From: DAOUTW01 sp964523575
GTDB taxonomy: Bacteria > Zixibacteria > MSB-5A5 > GN15 > JAAZOE01
NCBI GenBank assembly: GCA_964523575.1
Contig: CAZGAV010000009.1
Location: 8,205 to 72,204 of the forward strand
Direction of reading: 5' to 3'
Length of the DNA: 64,000 nucleotides
A program made the translations under genes and the position numbers. Each line of letters begins with the position of its first letter. Position 1 is the first letter of the stretch. A model generated the notes under the pieces. The model did no database searches. It was not told the origin of the DNA and worked only from the letters and a program-made list of their open reading frames with translations. Positions 37,046 through 46,770 of this stretch are shown in pieces.

Positions 37046-37920
37046 CAGTGCCGCTTCTCCCTCATCTTGAAAAATTGAATCAAGGGCGCCGTATAAGGCC
37101 GGTCGGTGCGAATCTGGATAAAATCGAGGTCGATCAACTGGAAGGATCGTTTCAGTTGATCGGTCGCCTCTTCCGCCTGAGAGGCGAATTTTTTGCGGAA
37201 TCCCTGAGACGAGGTATCGAGCACGACAACTTCGCCGGTTTCGGCGTCTTCGAGTTCGATGAGGCCATAATTTCCGAACTGCAATTCCCTCGGATCGGAT
37301 ATCTTGACGGCGATGATATCATGTTTCTTGTTGGCGATGCGCAGAGGCGTGAAATAATCCTCGGATAAAAAGTCGGAGATCAGAAAAACGACCGAACGGC
37401 GTTTGATGACTTTGCTGAAAAATTCCAAAGCCCCGGCGATATCGGTTTGCGTGCGCTCCGGCGTAAAATAGAGGATTTCGCGAATCAGACGGAGAACGTG
37501 CGGCTTCCCTTTCTGCGGCGGGATGAATTTCTCGATTTTATCCGTGAAAACAATCAGCCCGACCTTGTCGTTGTTCTTGATCGCCGAAAAAGCCAGCAGA
37601 GCGCATAATTCCGCCGCCAGCTCTTCCTTGTATTTCTCGAAAGTCCCGAATCGACCCGAAGAGGAGGCATCCACCAGCAGGATCACGGTCAATTCCCGCT
37701 CTTCCTTGAACTTCTTGATATAGGGCGAACCGGTCCGCGCCGTGACATTCCAGTCGATCAGACGGATATCATCGCCGGGAATATATTCGCGCACCTCTTC
37801 GAATTCCATCCCCTGCCCTTTAAAGGTGGAATGGTATTCGCCGGAAAAGAGGTCGTTGACCAGCTTCCGGGTGCGGATTTCGATCCGGTGGATCTTCTTG
37901 AATATCTCTTTCGGGACCAT
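37045..37920 (-). CDS. DUF58 domain protein (VWA-like)
   Basis: A 291-residue cytoplasmic protein of the DUF58 family that usually follows moxR. It has the hallmark EVREYIPGDDIRLIDWNVTA (about 44-63), then FKEERELTVILLVDASSSG (about 73), a VWA-like metal site. Function is not established; with MoxR and VWA partners it is thought to act in complex assembly. It begins five bases after the moxR stop and its own stop overlaps the TPR gene start. Confidence 0.92.
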   Translation of the reverse strand: MVPKEIFKKIHRIEIRTRKLVNDLFSGEYHSTFKGQGMEFEEVREYIPGDDIRLIDWNVTARTGSPYIKKFKEERELTVILLVDASSSGRFGTFEKYKEELAAELCALLAFSAIKNNDKVGLIVFTDKIEKFIPPQKGKPHVLRLIREILYFTPERTQTDIAGALEFFSKVIKRRSVVFLISDFLSEDYFTPLRIANKKHDIIAVKISDPRELQFGNYGLIELEDAETGEVVVLDTSSQGFRKKFASQAEEATDQLKRSFQLIDLDFIQIRTDRPYTAPLIQFFKMREKRH

Positions 37921-37925
37921 GATGC

Positions 37926-38915
37926 TTACGGCACCTCGATGGTATCGAATATTTTGGAGACAATATCGTCGGCCGTGGTTTCTTCCGCCTCGGCCTCATA
38001 CGTGACAATAATACGATGCCGCATGACATCGTGACCGATGGCCTTGACATCCTCCGGCGTGATGTAACCGCGCCCTTTAAGGAAAGCATGGGCTTTGGCC
38101 GCCAGGTTGAGATAAATCGAGGCGCGCGGCGATGCCCCATAAGAAATGAGGTCGGTCAGTTCCGACAAGCCATATTTGGCCGGTTCGCGGGTGGCAAAGA
38201 CGATATTGAGGATATAGTCTTTGACCTTCTCGTCCACATATATCCCCGTTACCACCTTGCGGGCCTCGAGAATATCTTTGGGGTCAACCGTGGCCTTGAC
38301 TTTGATTTCCTTGCCGACCGTCATCCGATCCATAATCATCCGCTCTTCGTCATGCGTCGGATAGGTGATTTTCAGCTTGAGCATGAAGCGGTCAACCTGC
38401 GCCTCGGGTAAAGGGTAGGTGCCTTCCTGCTCGATCGGATTCTGCGTCGCCAGCACCAGAAAAGGCTCCGCCAGCGGATGAGTGGTTTCGCCGATAGTCA
38501 CCTGCCGCTCCTGCATCGCCTCCAGCAAAGCCGACTGCACCTTGGCGGGGGCGCGGTTGATTTCATCGGCCAGGATGATATTGGTGAAAAGGGGGCCTTT
38601 CTTGACCGAAAATTCCGCCTTCTGGGGATTATAAATCATGGTGCCGACAAGGTCGGCCGGGAGCAGGTCGGGAGTGAACTGAATCCGCTGAAACCCGGCT
38701 TTGATCGAACTCGCCAGCGATTTGACGGCCAGCGTCTTGGCCAGACCGGGCACCCCTTCGAGCAGGATATGACCGTCGGCCAGAAGACCGATCATCAAAC
38801 GTTCGATCATATATTTCTGACCGACGATGACCGTCGCCAGCTCGGTGGTCAACTCCTCGATGAATTTCGATTTCTTTTCGACTTCTTCCTGGATTTGCTT
38901 GATGTCGAGGTCCAT
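37926..38915 (-). CDS. moxR: MoxR-family AAA+ ATPase
   Basis: A 329-residue AAA+ ATPase that works as a chaperone for VWA-domain proteins. Walker A is GVPGLAKTLAVKSL (about 54-67) and Walker B is ILADEINRAP (about 113). ATQNPIEQEGTYPLPEAQ (sensor 1 region) and the C-terminal lid are normal. In this cluster it is followed by DUF58 and Bat VWA proteins, the classic arrangement. The stop-to-start gap to DUF58 is five bases. Confidence 0.95.
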   Translation of the reverse strand: MDLDIKQIQEEVEKKSKFIEELTTELATVIVGQKYMIERLMIGLLADGHILLEGVPGLAKTLAVKSLASSIKAGFQRIQFTPDLLPADLVGTMIYNPQKAEFSVKKGPLFTNIILADEINRAPAKVQSALLEAMQERQVTIGETTHPLAEPFLVLATQNPIEQEGTYPLPEAQVDRFMLKLKITYPTHDEERMIMDRMTVGKEIKVKATVDPKDILEARKVVTGIYVDEKVKDYILNIVFATREPAKYGLSELTDLISYGASPRASIYLNLAAKAHAFLKGRGYITPEDVKAIGHDVMRHRIIVTYEAEAEETTADDIVSKIFDTIEVP

Positions 38916-38926
38916 ATGTCCTCCAT

Positions 38927-39808
38927 CTATCCTTTCTGCAATTTATTCTCAAAAAATTGATATACGGCGTTATAACTGTTCTCGACGTCGCCCGCCGAAG
39001 GCGCTTCGGGACGATATTTGACTTTTTGCGCCAGGTTGATCCATTGCATCAAACTGGCCCGCTCGGCGTCATCCTCAAGGCCATCGACCGCTCGAATCAC
39101 CTCTTCACCGGTTTTACCCGACACCTCCAGCCCCCGTTCCTTTTCCAGATAACTGAGCAGAAGCCGGTAGAGCCGCGAATAGAACAGCTTCCGGTCAGCC
39201 ACCGTCTCCTTTTTGATCTCTTTCAGGGTTTCAAGATAACTCAGATCGGCCGGCTTTTCTTCCACCGGGCGGCGTTTTCTCAGAACCAGAAAAGCAATCG
39301 CTCCGCCTATGAAAACGAGCACGACTGCGATTATATATAAGGTAGTATTACCGGAAGTCGGCTCCGGCTGTGGAACCGGACGGGCGATTTCAACCGTCAG
39401 TTGCCCGGTTTGAAGTTCATGAGCCTCGCCGCTGACCCGGTCCTTGGCGGTCAGGTTGAGCGGACTGATAACGCCGGTGCCGTAATCGGTCGGCTGGAGA
39501 ATATAGCGGAAAGTGCGGGTGGTTATTTCTCCGGCCTCGGCGCTGGAATCGATCGATGTAGCAACCGACGACGACGAGCCGAGTATTTCCATTTTTTCCA
39601 GCGTCGGCATGGGGAAATCATCTATCTGATATTGAAACGGCTCCCCCTCCCAGACCAGATTCACGGTCAGCGTATCTTTGGCTTCGAAGGCAATCGAGGC
39701 GGCGCTGACTTCAGCCGAGATACTTATCTCTCCGGCCGCAACCGGCAGAGCCATAGTCAGGCCCATGAGGGTGAGTACAATTATTAAGAAATGTTTCGAA
39801 GTCGTCAT
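38927..39808 (-). CDS. BatD-like single-helix membrane protein
   Basis: A 293-residue protein and the first gene of the MoxR/Bat transcript. A signal peptide (1-25, PVAAG) is followed by a beta-sandwich domain, one membrane helix (about 154-174, TLYIIAVVLVFIGGAIAFLVL) and a helical cytoplasmic domain with YLETLKEIKKETVADRKLF near 190. The topology is the same as in the partial protein at 33718-34763, of which it may be a paralog. The family name is unclear to me. It ends 11 bases before the moxR start. The 153 bases upstream are AT-rich and probably hold the operon promoter. Confidence 0.75.
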   Translation of the reverse strand: MTTSKHFLIIVLTLMGLTMALPVAAGEISISAEVSAASIAFEAKDTLTVNLVWEGEPFQYQIDDFPMPTLEKMEILGSSSSVATSIDSSAEAGEITTRTFRYILQPTDYGTGVISPLNLTAKDRVSGEAHELQTGQLTVEIARPVPQPEPTSGNTTLYIIAVVLVFIGGAIAFLVLRKRRPVEEKPADLSYLETLKEIKKETVADRKLFYSRLYRLLLSYLEKERGLEVSGKTGEEVIRAVDGLEDDAERASLMQWINLAQKVKYRPEAPSAGDVENSYNAVYQFFENKLQKG

Positions 39809-39961
39809 AACAGTCGTCTAATCTACACCTCAGGACAATTCCCGTCCAATTCTGTTACATGACCGTCAAAGATTTTTATACTACCTTATTCCCAAAAGGT
39901 TTACCGAATTTAAAATTTTTCGATCCGGACGGCGGCCATAATTCTACAATTTAATACGGCA

Positions 39962-40816
39962 TCAATAATTGCGCCCCACAATCAGTGCTATCAAACCGAT
40001 AATCATTTCGATCTTTATCAGGCTCGACACGAGGCGGAAATTTCTTCTCTTCGGAGCGATCGCCAGCCCGATAAACTGTACCGGAACCGGAAGGTAAATA
40101 CTTGTCATAACGATATATAGGTAAATTTTATTAAACCATCCATTTAAATATACGGCCAGCGACAAAGCGATCAGGGCGGCAAATACTATACTCGATACAG
40201 CCAAAGGTCGCATCGCGCCCGATACCACCGGCGCCGTCCGGCTATGGGCCAGTTCATCGCCCGGTCGATCTTCGATATCCTTTATAATCTCGCGACCGCC
40301 ATGCATCAGCAGAGCGAAAACTGCCGGTATCGACGGACCGGGTAAGGCGATCATGGCCGCGTAACCATAAACGGAGCCGCCCAATAGAAAAGTCATAGCC
40401 CCCAGCAGGGCGACTGCAATATTGCCCCAATAGGGCGTATGCTGAAGCCGGAGGTTGTACAGGATTACCAGGATAATGGCCGCCAGAACTATCAGCCGTC
40501 CCGGGCCGTTGATTTTTATCAGCAAGACCAGCGATATCAGCAGGAATATGAAAGCCAGAGTTTTGGCCCGTTCGACGGTAATCGCTCCCGAGGGTAAAGC
40601 CCGCCGGGGATGATTGACGCGATCCGATTCCAGATCGAGGATATCATTGATAATATTGCCGAACCCGCAGACAAAAAAGGCCGCCGCCATAGTATAGGGA
40701 TTGACGGCAAAGCCTTCGCCGGCCGAGCCCAGGTACTGCCCCACCGCCACCGCCGCCATCGCCGTCAGGCCATTGGTAAAGCGGATCAGGGTGAAATATG
40801 ACCGGATGACATTCAC
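39962..40816 (-). CDS. UbiA-family prenyltransferase
   Basis: A 284-residue membrane protein with about eight helices. The two Mg-prenyl-diphosphate motifs are visible: NDILDLESDRVNHPRRALPS (about 58-77) and KDIEDRPGDELAHSRTAPVV (about 174-193). The type resembles geranylgeranylglycerol-phosphate geranylgeranyltransferase or other UbiA members with unknown acceptor, so I do not assign a specific product. It is the last gene of the long minus-strand porU cluster, 36 bases after the Omp85-like gene. Confidence 0.85.
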   Translation of the reverse strand: MNVIRSYFTLIRFTNGLTAMAAVAVGQYLGSAGEGFAVNPYTMAAAFFVCGFGNIINDILDLESDRVNHPRRALPSGAITVERAKTLAFIFLLISLVLLIKINGPGRLIVLAAIILVILYNLRLQHTPYWGNIAVALLGAMTFLLGGSVYGYAAMIALPGPSIPAVFALLMHGGREIIKDIEDRPGDELAHSRTAPVVSGAMRPLAVSSIVFAALIALSLAVYLNGWFNKIYLYIVMTSIYLPVPVQFIGLAIAPKRRNFRLVSSLIKIEMIIGLIALIVGRNY

Positions 40817-40852
40817 GAATTACAGAAAGCAAAAAACGAAGGCGGATCAAGA

Positions 40853-42520
40853 TTAAAACAGGGTCACGAGACCGAAATGGATTTTGCCCTGATCCAGGGA
40901 ATCATGTTCCCCCCAGCCGATCTCCAGGGTCATGCGAGCCGCCGGACTGCCGACAAACAGCCCCAACCCCGAACCGACGCGGGTGATATCCTCGACCGCC
41001 ACCATCCCCGGCTGCACTTCGCGATGCGAATAGACATAACCGACGTCGGTGAAAATGTAGAAGGCCAGATCGCGCGCCGGACGCAATCGAATTTCCGATT
41101 GCCCCAGAAATATCCTTCGTCCGGCGAATTGATCCTGCCGGTAACCTCGTAACGACCCATATCCGCCGAGTTTGAACTGTTCCGAATAATCGATCAGATC
41201 GCGTGAGGTAATCAAGACCTTCGTTTCCAGATTCAGCCTCAAAACCAGCCTACGTATGGGACGGAAATAATTGTCGATGCCGATTTCAAATTTGCTCTCG
41301 TTGTTGACCACGGCGGTAGCCACGGTATCGGGCCAGCTTGTCCGCCGCAAGTAGGACAGGCCAAAGGCCAGACGGCGGCCGGTCGAAGGATTGGGCGAAT
41401 AATCGAAACCTTGTTTTTCAAATGTAACCAGACCGGCCAGAGTTCTCGACGGCGGCTGACTGGAGCGTTGCGGCTCGGTTTTGGTCCATGACAGTCCTGT
41501 GCTCAGGCGGGTATTACCGGCGGTGTAAAGCCCGATACTGCCGTCGAGGGTGAAGGCATAATACGAAGAATCATAATCGACCTGCGACAGATGCATAGCC
41601 AGTTCGATATGATCCGGGATAAACAACGGTTGACCGAATCGAAATTCGACCTGCGATGAGGCCCGGTCTTTGCGGTTCAGAAATAAATTAATCTGTCGGC
41701 CGAATCCGAAAAGATTCTTCGAATCGAAACGCATCCGCCCGACAAATTCTCCTTTTTCCGCCCCTTGCGCGGGGAGATATCCGCCGCCCAATTCCAGTTG
41801 ATTGCTTTTCAGTTCCGTCAGGTAGAAAAGCAATTCCACCCCGTCATAGTCTTCATTGGGGGTAATCGCCGGCAGGGAATCGTTTTGAAGAAAACCTCCG
41901 GCTTCGATTCTCTTAATCGCGGATCGATACCGGTCATCGGTAAACGGTTCCCCTTCCGTCAGACCCGATAATTTTTCGACAAAAGCCGGGTTGGATTTCT
42001 TCAATCCCTTGAAACGGACCCGCTGAATCGTAACCACCGGCCCCGTAATCAATTTGAATTGCTGGAGGATTTCGCCGTCGCGTCGGGTCACCTGTTCCGG
42101 ATTCAATGATGCGAAATAATACCCGGCCTGCTGATAAGAATCGAGGATCCGTTCCCTGACAGCTTCGACATTTTCACGCGTGGCGTCAAGCCCGCCCAGG
42201 CCCCCCGGTTTCTCCTGATGCACATGCCCGGAATCGTCGATGACATTCAAAACGATATCGCCCAGACGAAACCGCGGCCCGGAATTGACGGCGATAGTAT
42301 CGCCATACGATTTCAAACTGTAATCCAGATAACCGGCGTCGGTCAAAACTGTCCCGATGCTGTCAATCATGCGCTGGGCGGCCAGACGTTCGACGGCGCT
42401 TTGGATTCGCTTTTCCGGTCGGGTATCAATATACCTGACCGTCAGTTTTCCAACCGTTGCGGCGGCGCTCAACGACGCCCCGATCAAAGCGGCCAGTATA
42501 AATATCTTAAAACCGCGCAA
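40853..42520 (-). CDS. Omp85/TamA-like outer-membrane protein with POTRA domains
   Basis: A 555-residue outer-membrane protein. After a signal peptide (1-21) come about three POTRA domains (residues ~25-235, including VVTIQRVRFKGLKKSNPAFV). A 16-strand-type barrel follows with the lid motif GSLRGYRQDQFAG (about 455) and a C-terminal strand ending FGLVTLF. The size is that of TamA-like proteins, smaller than BamA (about 750-800). The start overlaps the upstream 1103-residue gene by 14 bases, so the two are produced together and may assemble or assist that protein. UbiA follows after 36 bases. Confidence 0.88.
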   Translation of the reverse strand: MRGFKIFILAALIGASLSAAATVGKLTVRYIDTRPEKRIQSAVERLAAQRMIDSIGTVLTDAGYLDYSLKSYGDTIAVNSGPRFRLGDIVLNVIDDSGHVHQEKPGGLGGLDATRENVEAVRERILDSYQQAGYYFASLNPEQVTRRDGEILQQFKLITGPVVTIQRVRFKGLKKSNPAFVEKLSGLTEGEPFTDDRYRSAIKRIEAGGFLQNDSLPAITPNEDYDGVELLFYLTELKSNQLELGGGYLPAQGAEKGEFVGRMRFDSKNLFGFGRQINLFLNRKDRASSQVEFRFGQPLFIPDHIELAMHLSQVDYDSSYYAFTLDGSIGLYTAGNTRLSTGLSWTKTEPQRSSQPPSRTLAGLVTFEKQGFDYSPNPSTGRRLAFGLSYLRRTSWPDTVATAVVNNESKFEIGIDNYFRPIRRLVLRLNLETKVLITSRDLIDYSEQFKLGGYGSLRGYRQDQFAGRRIFLGQSEIRLRPARDLAFYIFTDVGYVYSHREVQPGMVAVEDITRVGSGLGLFVGSPAARMTLEIGWGEHDSLDQGKIHFGLVTLF

Positions 42521-45500
42521 GGAGTTCCCCCCTTCCGACGAATTCCGCCGGGCGGCCTTCGTAAAGCCGGTCGGTCAAGTTGAGGGTCAGTCGCCAGGTC
42601 TTGCCGATCTCATAATTGACAATCAGGCTTAACAGCGCCGAACGTCCGAATCGGCGGCCGTCGGTGACCAGATACTCCGGCTGGCTGAAGGAAACCTTCT
42701 CGACCAGCGAACGCCATTCGGTGTTGAAGCGGATTTCGCCCCGCTCCGGCCGCCGCCATATCGTCTCGGCGCTCAGGATCACGCCCTGCCCCACGCCGCC
42801 GGAACGGCTGTCGTTAAACTTCAAATAACTGATGCCGGGGGTCACTTGCAGATAACCGGGATTCAAGATAAATCCGCCCGAATAGGTATTGCTTTTGAGA
42901 TCCATGGCGATGGTCCCGGCCCCGGTTTCATGGTTGCGGCGGTAACGCCATCCCAGCCGGGTTAATACCGCCGGAGCCGGACGGTTCTTCAATTCCAGAT
43001 TATACTGCCGGTCATTGCGATACAGCAATGACCCGGTATCCTGCTCTTCGAAAATGTTGCCATAGGTGAAATTCAGAATGTAAAAATTGAATTGAGGAAA
43101 CAGCAGACAGGAATAATTCTCACGGCGCGAGCGTCTGATATACTCGATCCCCGAACGGCTGGCCCAGGGCAGAATCCATGACAGATTCCGCCTGTCGCCG
43201 CCGGGCATCTCCTCGATCACCTCGGTGCGCAATCGGAAAGCGATCTGGGAAAAGATCGTTCGGTACCGTTTCAGGGCCGGCAATCTTCCGGGGTAAAGAG
43301 TGATATTATGGCTTTTCTCGCCGGTCGAAACCGACGTAGCGTCGCCCAGTTCTTCCCTGATGCGTACATAATTTCCCTCGGGATCAAACAGATACTGCCC
43401 GTCCTCGAGGCGGTAGTCCCCCTCGCCTTCGCTGACCAGTATATATCGGTATCCGGTGGAACGCACATCCTGACGATTCTGGCGATAATCGGCCTGAATC
43501 GTAATCCAGGCCGAACCGGGCGCAAAACGAAAGGTGGCCATATATAACCGTTCCGTCCGATCTTCGCGGTCGCTGTCGATTTTTTTCTGATCGAACCACG
43601 TGCCGGCCAAAGCCGTCTGCAGTCGTCCGAAACTCTCCTCCGAGGTCAATTCGATCTTATCTTGTTGCGGACCCCTGAATCCCAGAAGACGGCTCTGATA
43701 TTCGATCCGTCGGGAAACCGTCAGGATCGTCCGCCGTATAAATGCGGCCGCCTGATATTTCCGATACTTTTCGACATCGGGGATGGTGTCATATTTGTTT
43801 TCCGACAATTCCCGATCATAATTGAAATCCAGCCGCACCGGTTTCAGGAATTTAACCGACAGGCCGCCGCCGTATCTCTCATACAGCCCCTCCCCTTCAG
43901 TCGCATCCTGACTTTTGGATACGCCGTTTTGATAATTCAGTCGGGGGCTGATATCTTTGTCATTGAGCATCTGCCCGGTAATCGACAACCGATGCGATTG
44001 CCGACGATCTTTGAAATTGAGATATCCGACATCGGCCGTCAATAGATTGTTCGGCGTCTGCCAGACGTTGTCGAAATAAAATCGCAACTCATCGGCGGTA
44101 GGATTGGTATTTGGAATCGCCCACAATCGGTTATCATCAGGGGGATCAACCCGGTAAACGGGATTGTAACCGGATTGCCGGAATCGAAGGCTGGTAAGAG
44201 ATGAGAAATACCCCGCCTTATGCGATACCTGTCCGACCAGACGCCCGCGAAAATTATCTCCGTCGTCCAGAGGCGAAAAAAGATTATTGTCACGGCTGTT
44301 GCCCTGATATTCCAGGCGCCAGAGGCCTCCGGTGTACGGCGACACTTCGACGGCCGAGTAAAAGAAATCGTTGCGTATCGGCAATGGCAGAAAACGGATG
44401 GGTTGATAATCGCCGGCGCCCTGCCCCGCATATTGGTACACGCCGTCACCCAGATAACGATAATCGCCCCGGCCTTCGCCGACCGATGTAAAAGAAACCG
44501 TATAATCTCCGGCCCGGCTCCCGACATACTGGTAATACTCATTACCGGCCGAATCGGAAACCAGATTGTAATCGCCGGCGGTGTCGGCCACGGCTCCGTT
44601 GGTAAAGGCCCTCGAGGCCAGATCGCCGGCCTGTTGCAGGCGTTCGATATCGGCGGCGGAAAAAGCCCCGAAACGCAGGCGGTCCTTTTCATCGGTTTCG
44701 CGCCGCCCGCCGATGTTTAACTTCAACTTGTTATTCCACAAAGCGATCTCGGTGGCGGCGTCATACACGACCTGCTCATAACTGCTCATGGCGGCTTCGA
44801 AATCCATCTCGATACGACTGCGTGAGGTGATAAGCACCCGCGGCGAAAAAGTTATGCGGCCCGCAGGATAATCGACCTGATAATGCTTGTCGGCTCCGCC
44901 CTCGAGCAGTCGGCCGTCGACATAGACTTTTTCCGAACCGGGGACGATGCCGGTCGGCGCTCCATCATCCCCGACCGCCTGATATGGTCCCTGGCGGCCG
45001 TCGATGCCGTTCAATTTTCGGCTGATAAATCTTCCCCCGGGACGTCCCAGGTCAAGGGCCACGCCCAACGATGAATCCCGGTAGGCGGCTCCGATCCCCT
45101 TCATCCTCTTGGCGGGCAGGTAACGATTTTCGGCCGCGGCGATATCCCCACCCCGCGCCTTGATCCTCGTGCCATCGATTTCAAAGAAATACTTGTCCAA
45201 TTCCGAAAGGATGACCGTCCCGCCGTCGCCCGCCAGATATTGATTCTCCGCCCCGCCCCGGTCGGATACCGAACCCCGCAGGCGGAGACCGTCACTGACC
45301 CGGGCATCGAAATCGACATTCAATCCCTGTGAGAATCGTCCCTCCCCGGATCGCCCAACGGTAAAGGAAAACGATTTATTGCCGGACAGCGTAATTTTCT
45401 GAGGCGAAATCCCCGACGGGCGTGGCGGATATTCCAGTTCGGTATTGACCGCCAGTAAACGACGGCCGGGCAAGGGCTGATTTCCCGACGGCGCTGTCAG

Positions 45501-45818
45501 CCAGCGGGGAATCTGAAAGACCGTCACCATGATACTGTCGCAGGGCGGAGTCTGAAGAAATGTCAACGTGCCGCTGAAATCGTTTATCGTATAGTCGATA
45601 TTTCTTTCCAGCAACCGCCCGCCGCATAACACGGAATCGGACTTGTCGGCCAGCGGTCCCAGATCGGTTTCGATGATCGGATGATCGTTATTGACGGGAA
45701 TTATCCTGACAGCCCGGCCGGCCTCAGCCGCGACCGGTATCAACAGCAGGATCAGGCAGACGGCCGACAGACCGATGGAATGTCGCGAATGGAAACGTAT
45801 ATTAGCGATTGCCCTCAT
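42507..45818 (-). CDS. Large predicted outer-membrane protein with SprA-like modules
   Basis: A 1103-residue protein that I cannot assign to a named family. A signal peptide is present (about 1-33, AEAG). The body is beta-rich and Tyr/Arg/Gly-rich with many alternating strands, as in a large barrel, and ends ELLARF. It carries the G-R-x-L-..-D-Y-x-x-x-[YF]-x-G-x-[IL]-T-F module twice: GGRLLERNIDYTINDFSGTL (67-86) and DGRLLEGGADKHYQVDYPAG (301-320). The SprA at 13.2-19.3 kb holds the same module near 629-655. It may be a reduced SprA-like pore or a receptor. It overlaps the NHL lipoprotein stop by 17 bases and the Omp85-like start by 14. Confidence 0.8.
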   Translation of the reverse strand: MRAIANIRFHSRHSIGLSAVCLILLLIPVAAEAGRAVRIIPVNNDHPIIETDLGPLADKSDSVLCGGRLLERNIDYTINDFSGTLTFLQTPPCDSIMVTVFQIPRWLTAPSGNQPLPGRRLLAVNTELEYPPRPSGISPQKITLSGNKSFSFTVGRSGEGRFSQGLNVDFDARVSDGLRLRGSVSDRGGAENQYLAGDGGTVILSELDKYFFEIDGTRIKARGGDIAAAENRYLPAKRMKGIGAAYRDSSLGVALDLGRPGGRFISRKLNGIDGRQGPYQAVGDDGAPTGIVPGSEKVYVDGRLLEGGADKHYQVDYPAGRITFSPRVLITSRSRIEMDFEAAMSSYEQVVYDAATEIALWNNKLKLNIGGRRETDEKDRLRFGAFSAADIERLQQAGDLASRAFTNGAVADTAGDYNLVSDSAGNEYYQYVGSRAGDYTVSFTSVGEGRGDYRYLGDGVYQYAGQGAGDYQPIRFLPLPIRNDFFYSAVEVSPYTGGLWRLEYQGNSRDNNLFSPLDDGDNFRGRLVGQVSHKAGYFSSLTSLRFRQSGYNPVYRVDPPDDNRLWAIPNTNPTADELRFYFDNVWQTPNNLLTADVGYLNFKDRRQSHRLSITGQMLNDKDISPRLNYQNGVSKSQDATEGEGLYERYGGGLSVKFLKPVRLDFNYDRELSENKYDTIPDVEKYRKYQAAAFIRRTILTVSRRIEYQSRLLGFRGPQQDKIELTSEESFGRLQTALAGTWFDQKKIDSDREDRTERLYMATFRFAPGSAWITIQADYRQNRQDVRSTGYRYILVSEGEGDYRLEDGQYLFDPEGNYVRIREELGDATSVSTGEKSHNITLYPGRLPALKRYRTIFSQIAFRLRTEVIEEMPGGDRRNLSWILPWASRSGIEYIRRSRRENYSCLLFPQFNFYILNFTYGNIFEEQDTGSLLYRNDRQYNLELKNRPAPAVLTRLGWRYRRNHETGAGTIAMDLKSNTYSGGFILNPGYLQVTPGISYLKFNDSRSGGVGQGVILSAETIWRRPERGEIRFNTEWRSLVEKVSFSQPEYLVTDGRRFGRSALLSLIVNYEIGKTWRLTLNLTDRLYEGRPAEFVGRGELLARF

Positions 45819-46770
45819 AAACGATGCGGAATATCAGCACCCGGCTATGTTTGCCGTCGGCGACATACAGGAGATCGTCGGCCGATACGGCAATAGCCGT
45901 GACGCCGGATAAATCCTCGCTTTTCATGTCGGATTGTCCGGTTCGAAACAGGAGACGGCCGTCGGCGCCGAAGGCCAGAATCTCGCCCAAATCCTGATCG
46001 GCCACCCAGACGGTGCCATAGGGTGAAACCGCCACCGCCGCGGGTCGGCGGAGAAGGCCGCGCCCGATTTCACTGAGATAATTGCCGTAATCGTCATAGA
46101 CCGCGATCCGGCCGTTACCGGCGTCGGCGACATAAGTTCGGTCCTTGCGGTCGATAGCCAGCCCCATGGGATTGAGCAAAGCTCCCCGGCCATAACCGAA
46201 ATCACCGACATAACGGCTGAAACGATTGAAATTATCCATCTTTATCAGGCGCGAATTATCGTAGTCGGCCACGGTCAATTCGCCCGAGGGCGAAATCACC
46301 AGCCCGGACAGTTTGCCTCGATTGGAAATAATCTCCGCCGAATCATCCTGGGGAGAAATCTCCTCGACATAATTTAGGCGGGCATCGAGTTGCACGATGC
46401 GGCGGTTCCCGGTATCGAGGACATAGACATTCAAACCCCGATCAACAACAATATCTTCGGGGCTGATAAACCGCCCGGCATCACTGCCATAACCGCCGAA
46501 TTCGCGAACCGGATTAAACTGCCGGTCGAACTGGATCAGGCGATGATTGTCGCTGTCGCTGATATATAAATTCCCCTGGGCATCAACGGCCACACCGGCC
46601 GGGTGCAGGAGATCATAACCCATAACCCGCCCGGAAATCTCTTTTTCCAGCGATAGTTGAATCGGGATGCGGTCGGGAAGCACTTCTTTGGAGGTGGAGA
46701 CACCGGGACCACGCCCGGCGCAGGAGAGCGCCAGAAACGAACCCAGGACGAGAAGAGCGGCTCGCATCAT
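45802..46770 (-). CDS. NHL-repeat beta-propeller lipoprotein
   Basis: A 322-residue lipoprotein with lipobox LALSC (signal 1-16). The rest is six NHL-type repeats: VDAQGNLYISDSDNHRLIQF (about 65), LDTGNRRIVQLD, VADYDNSRLIKMD, VADAGNGRIAVYD, VADQDLGEILAFG and VADGKHSRVLIFR. That number gives a complete six-bladed propeller. Such folds bind peptides, glycans or other proteins; no catalytic residues are evident. It overlaps the upstream PGAGQ protein by one base and the 1103-residue gene by 17. Confidence 0.85.
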   Translation of the reverse strand: MMRAALLVLGSFLALSCAGRGPGVSTSKEVLPDRIPIQLSLEKEISGRVMGYDLLHPAGVAVDAQGNLYISDSDNHRLIQFDRQFNPVREFGGYGSDAGRFISPEDIVVDRGLNVYVLDTGNRRIVQLDARLNYVEEISPQDDSAEIISNRGKLSGLVISPSGELTVADYDNSRLIKMDNFNRFSRYVGDFGYGRGALLNPMGLAIDRKDRTYVADAGNGRIAVYDDYGNYLSEIGRGLLRRPAAVAVSPYGTVWVADQDLGEILAFGADGRLLFRTGQSDMKSEDLSGVTAIAVSADDLLYVADGKHSRVLIFRIVYEGNR

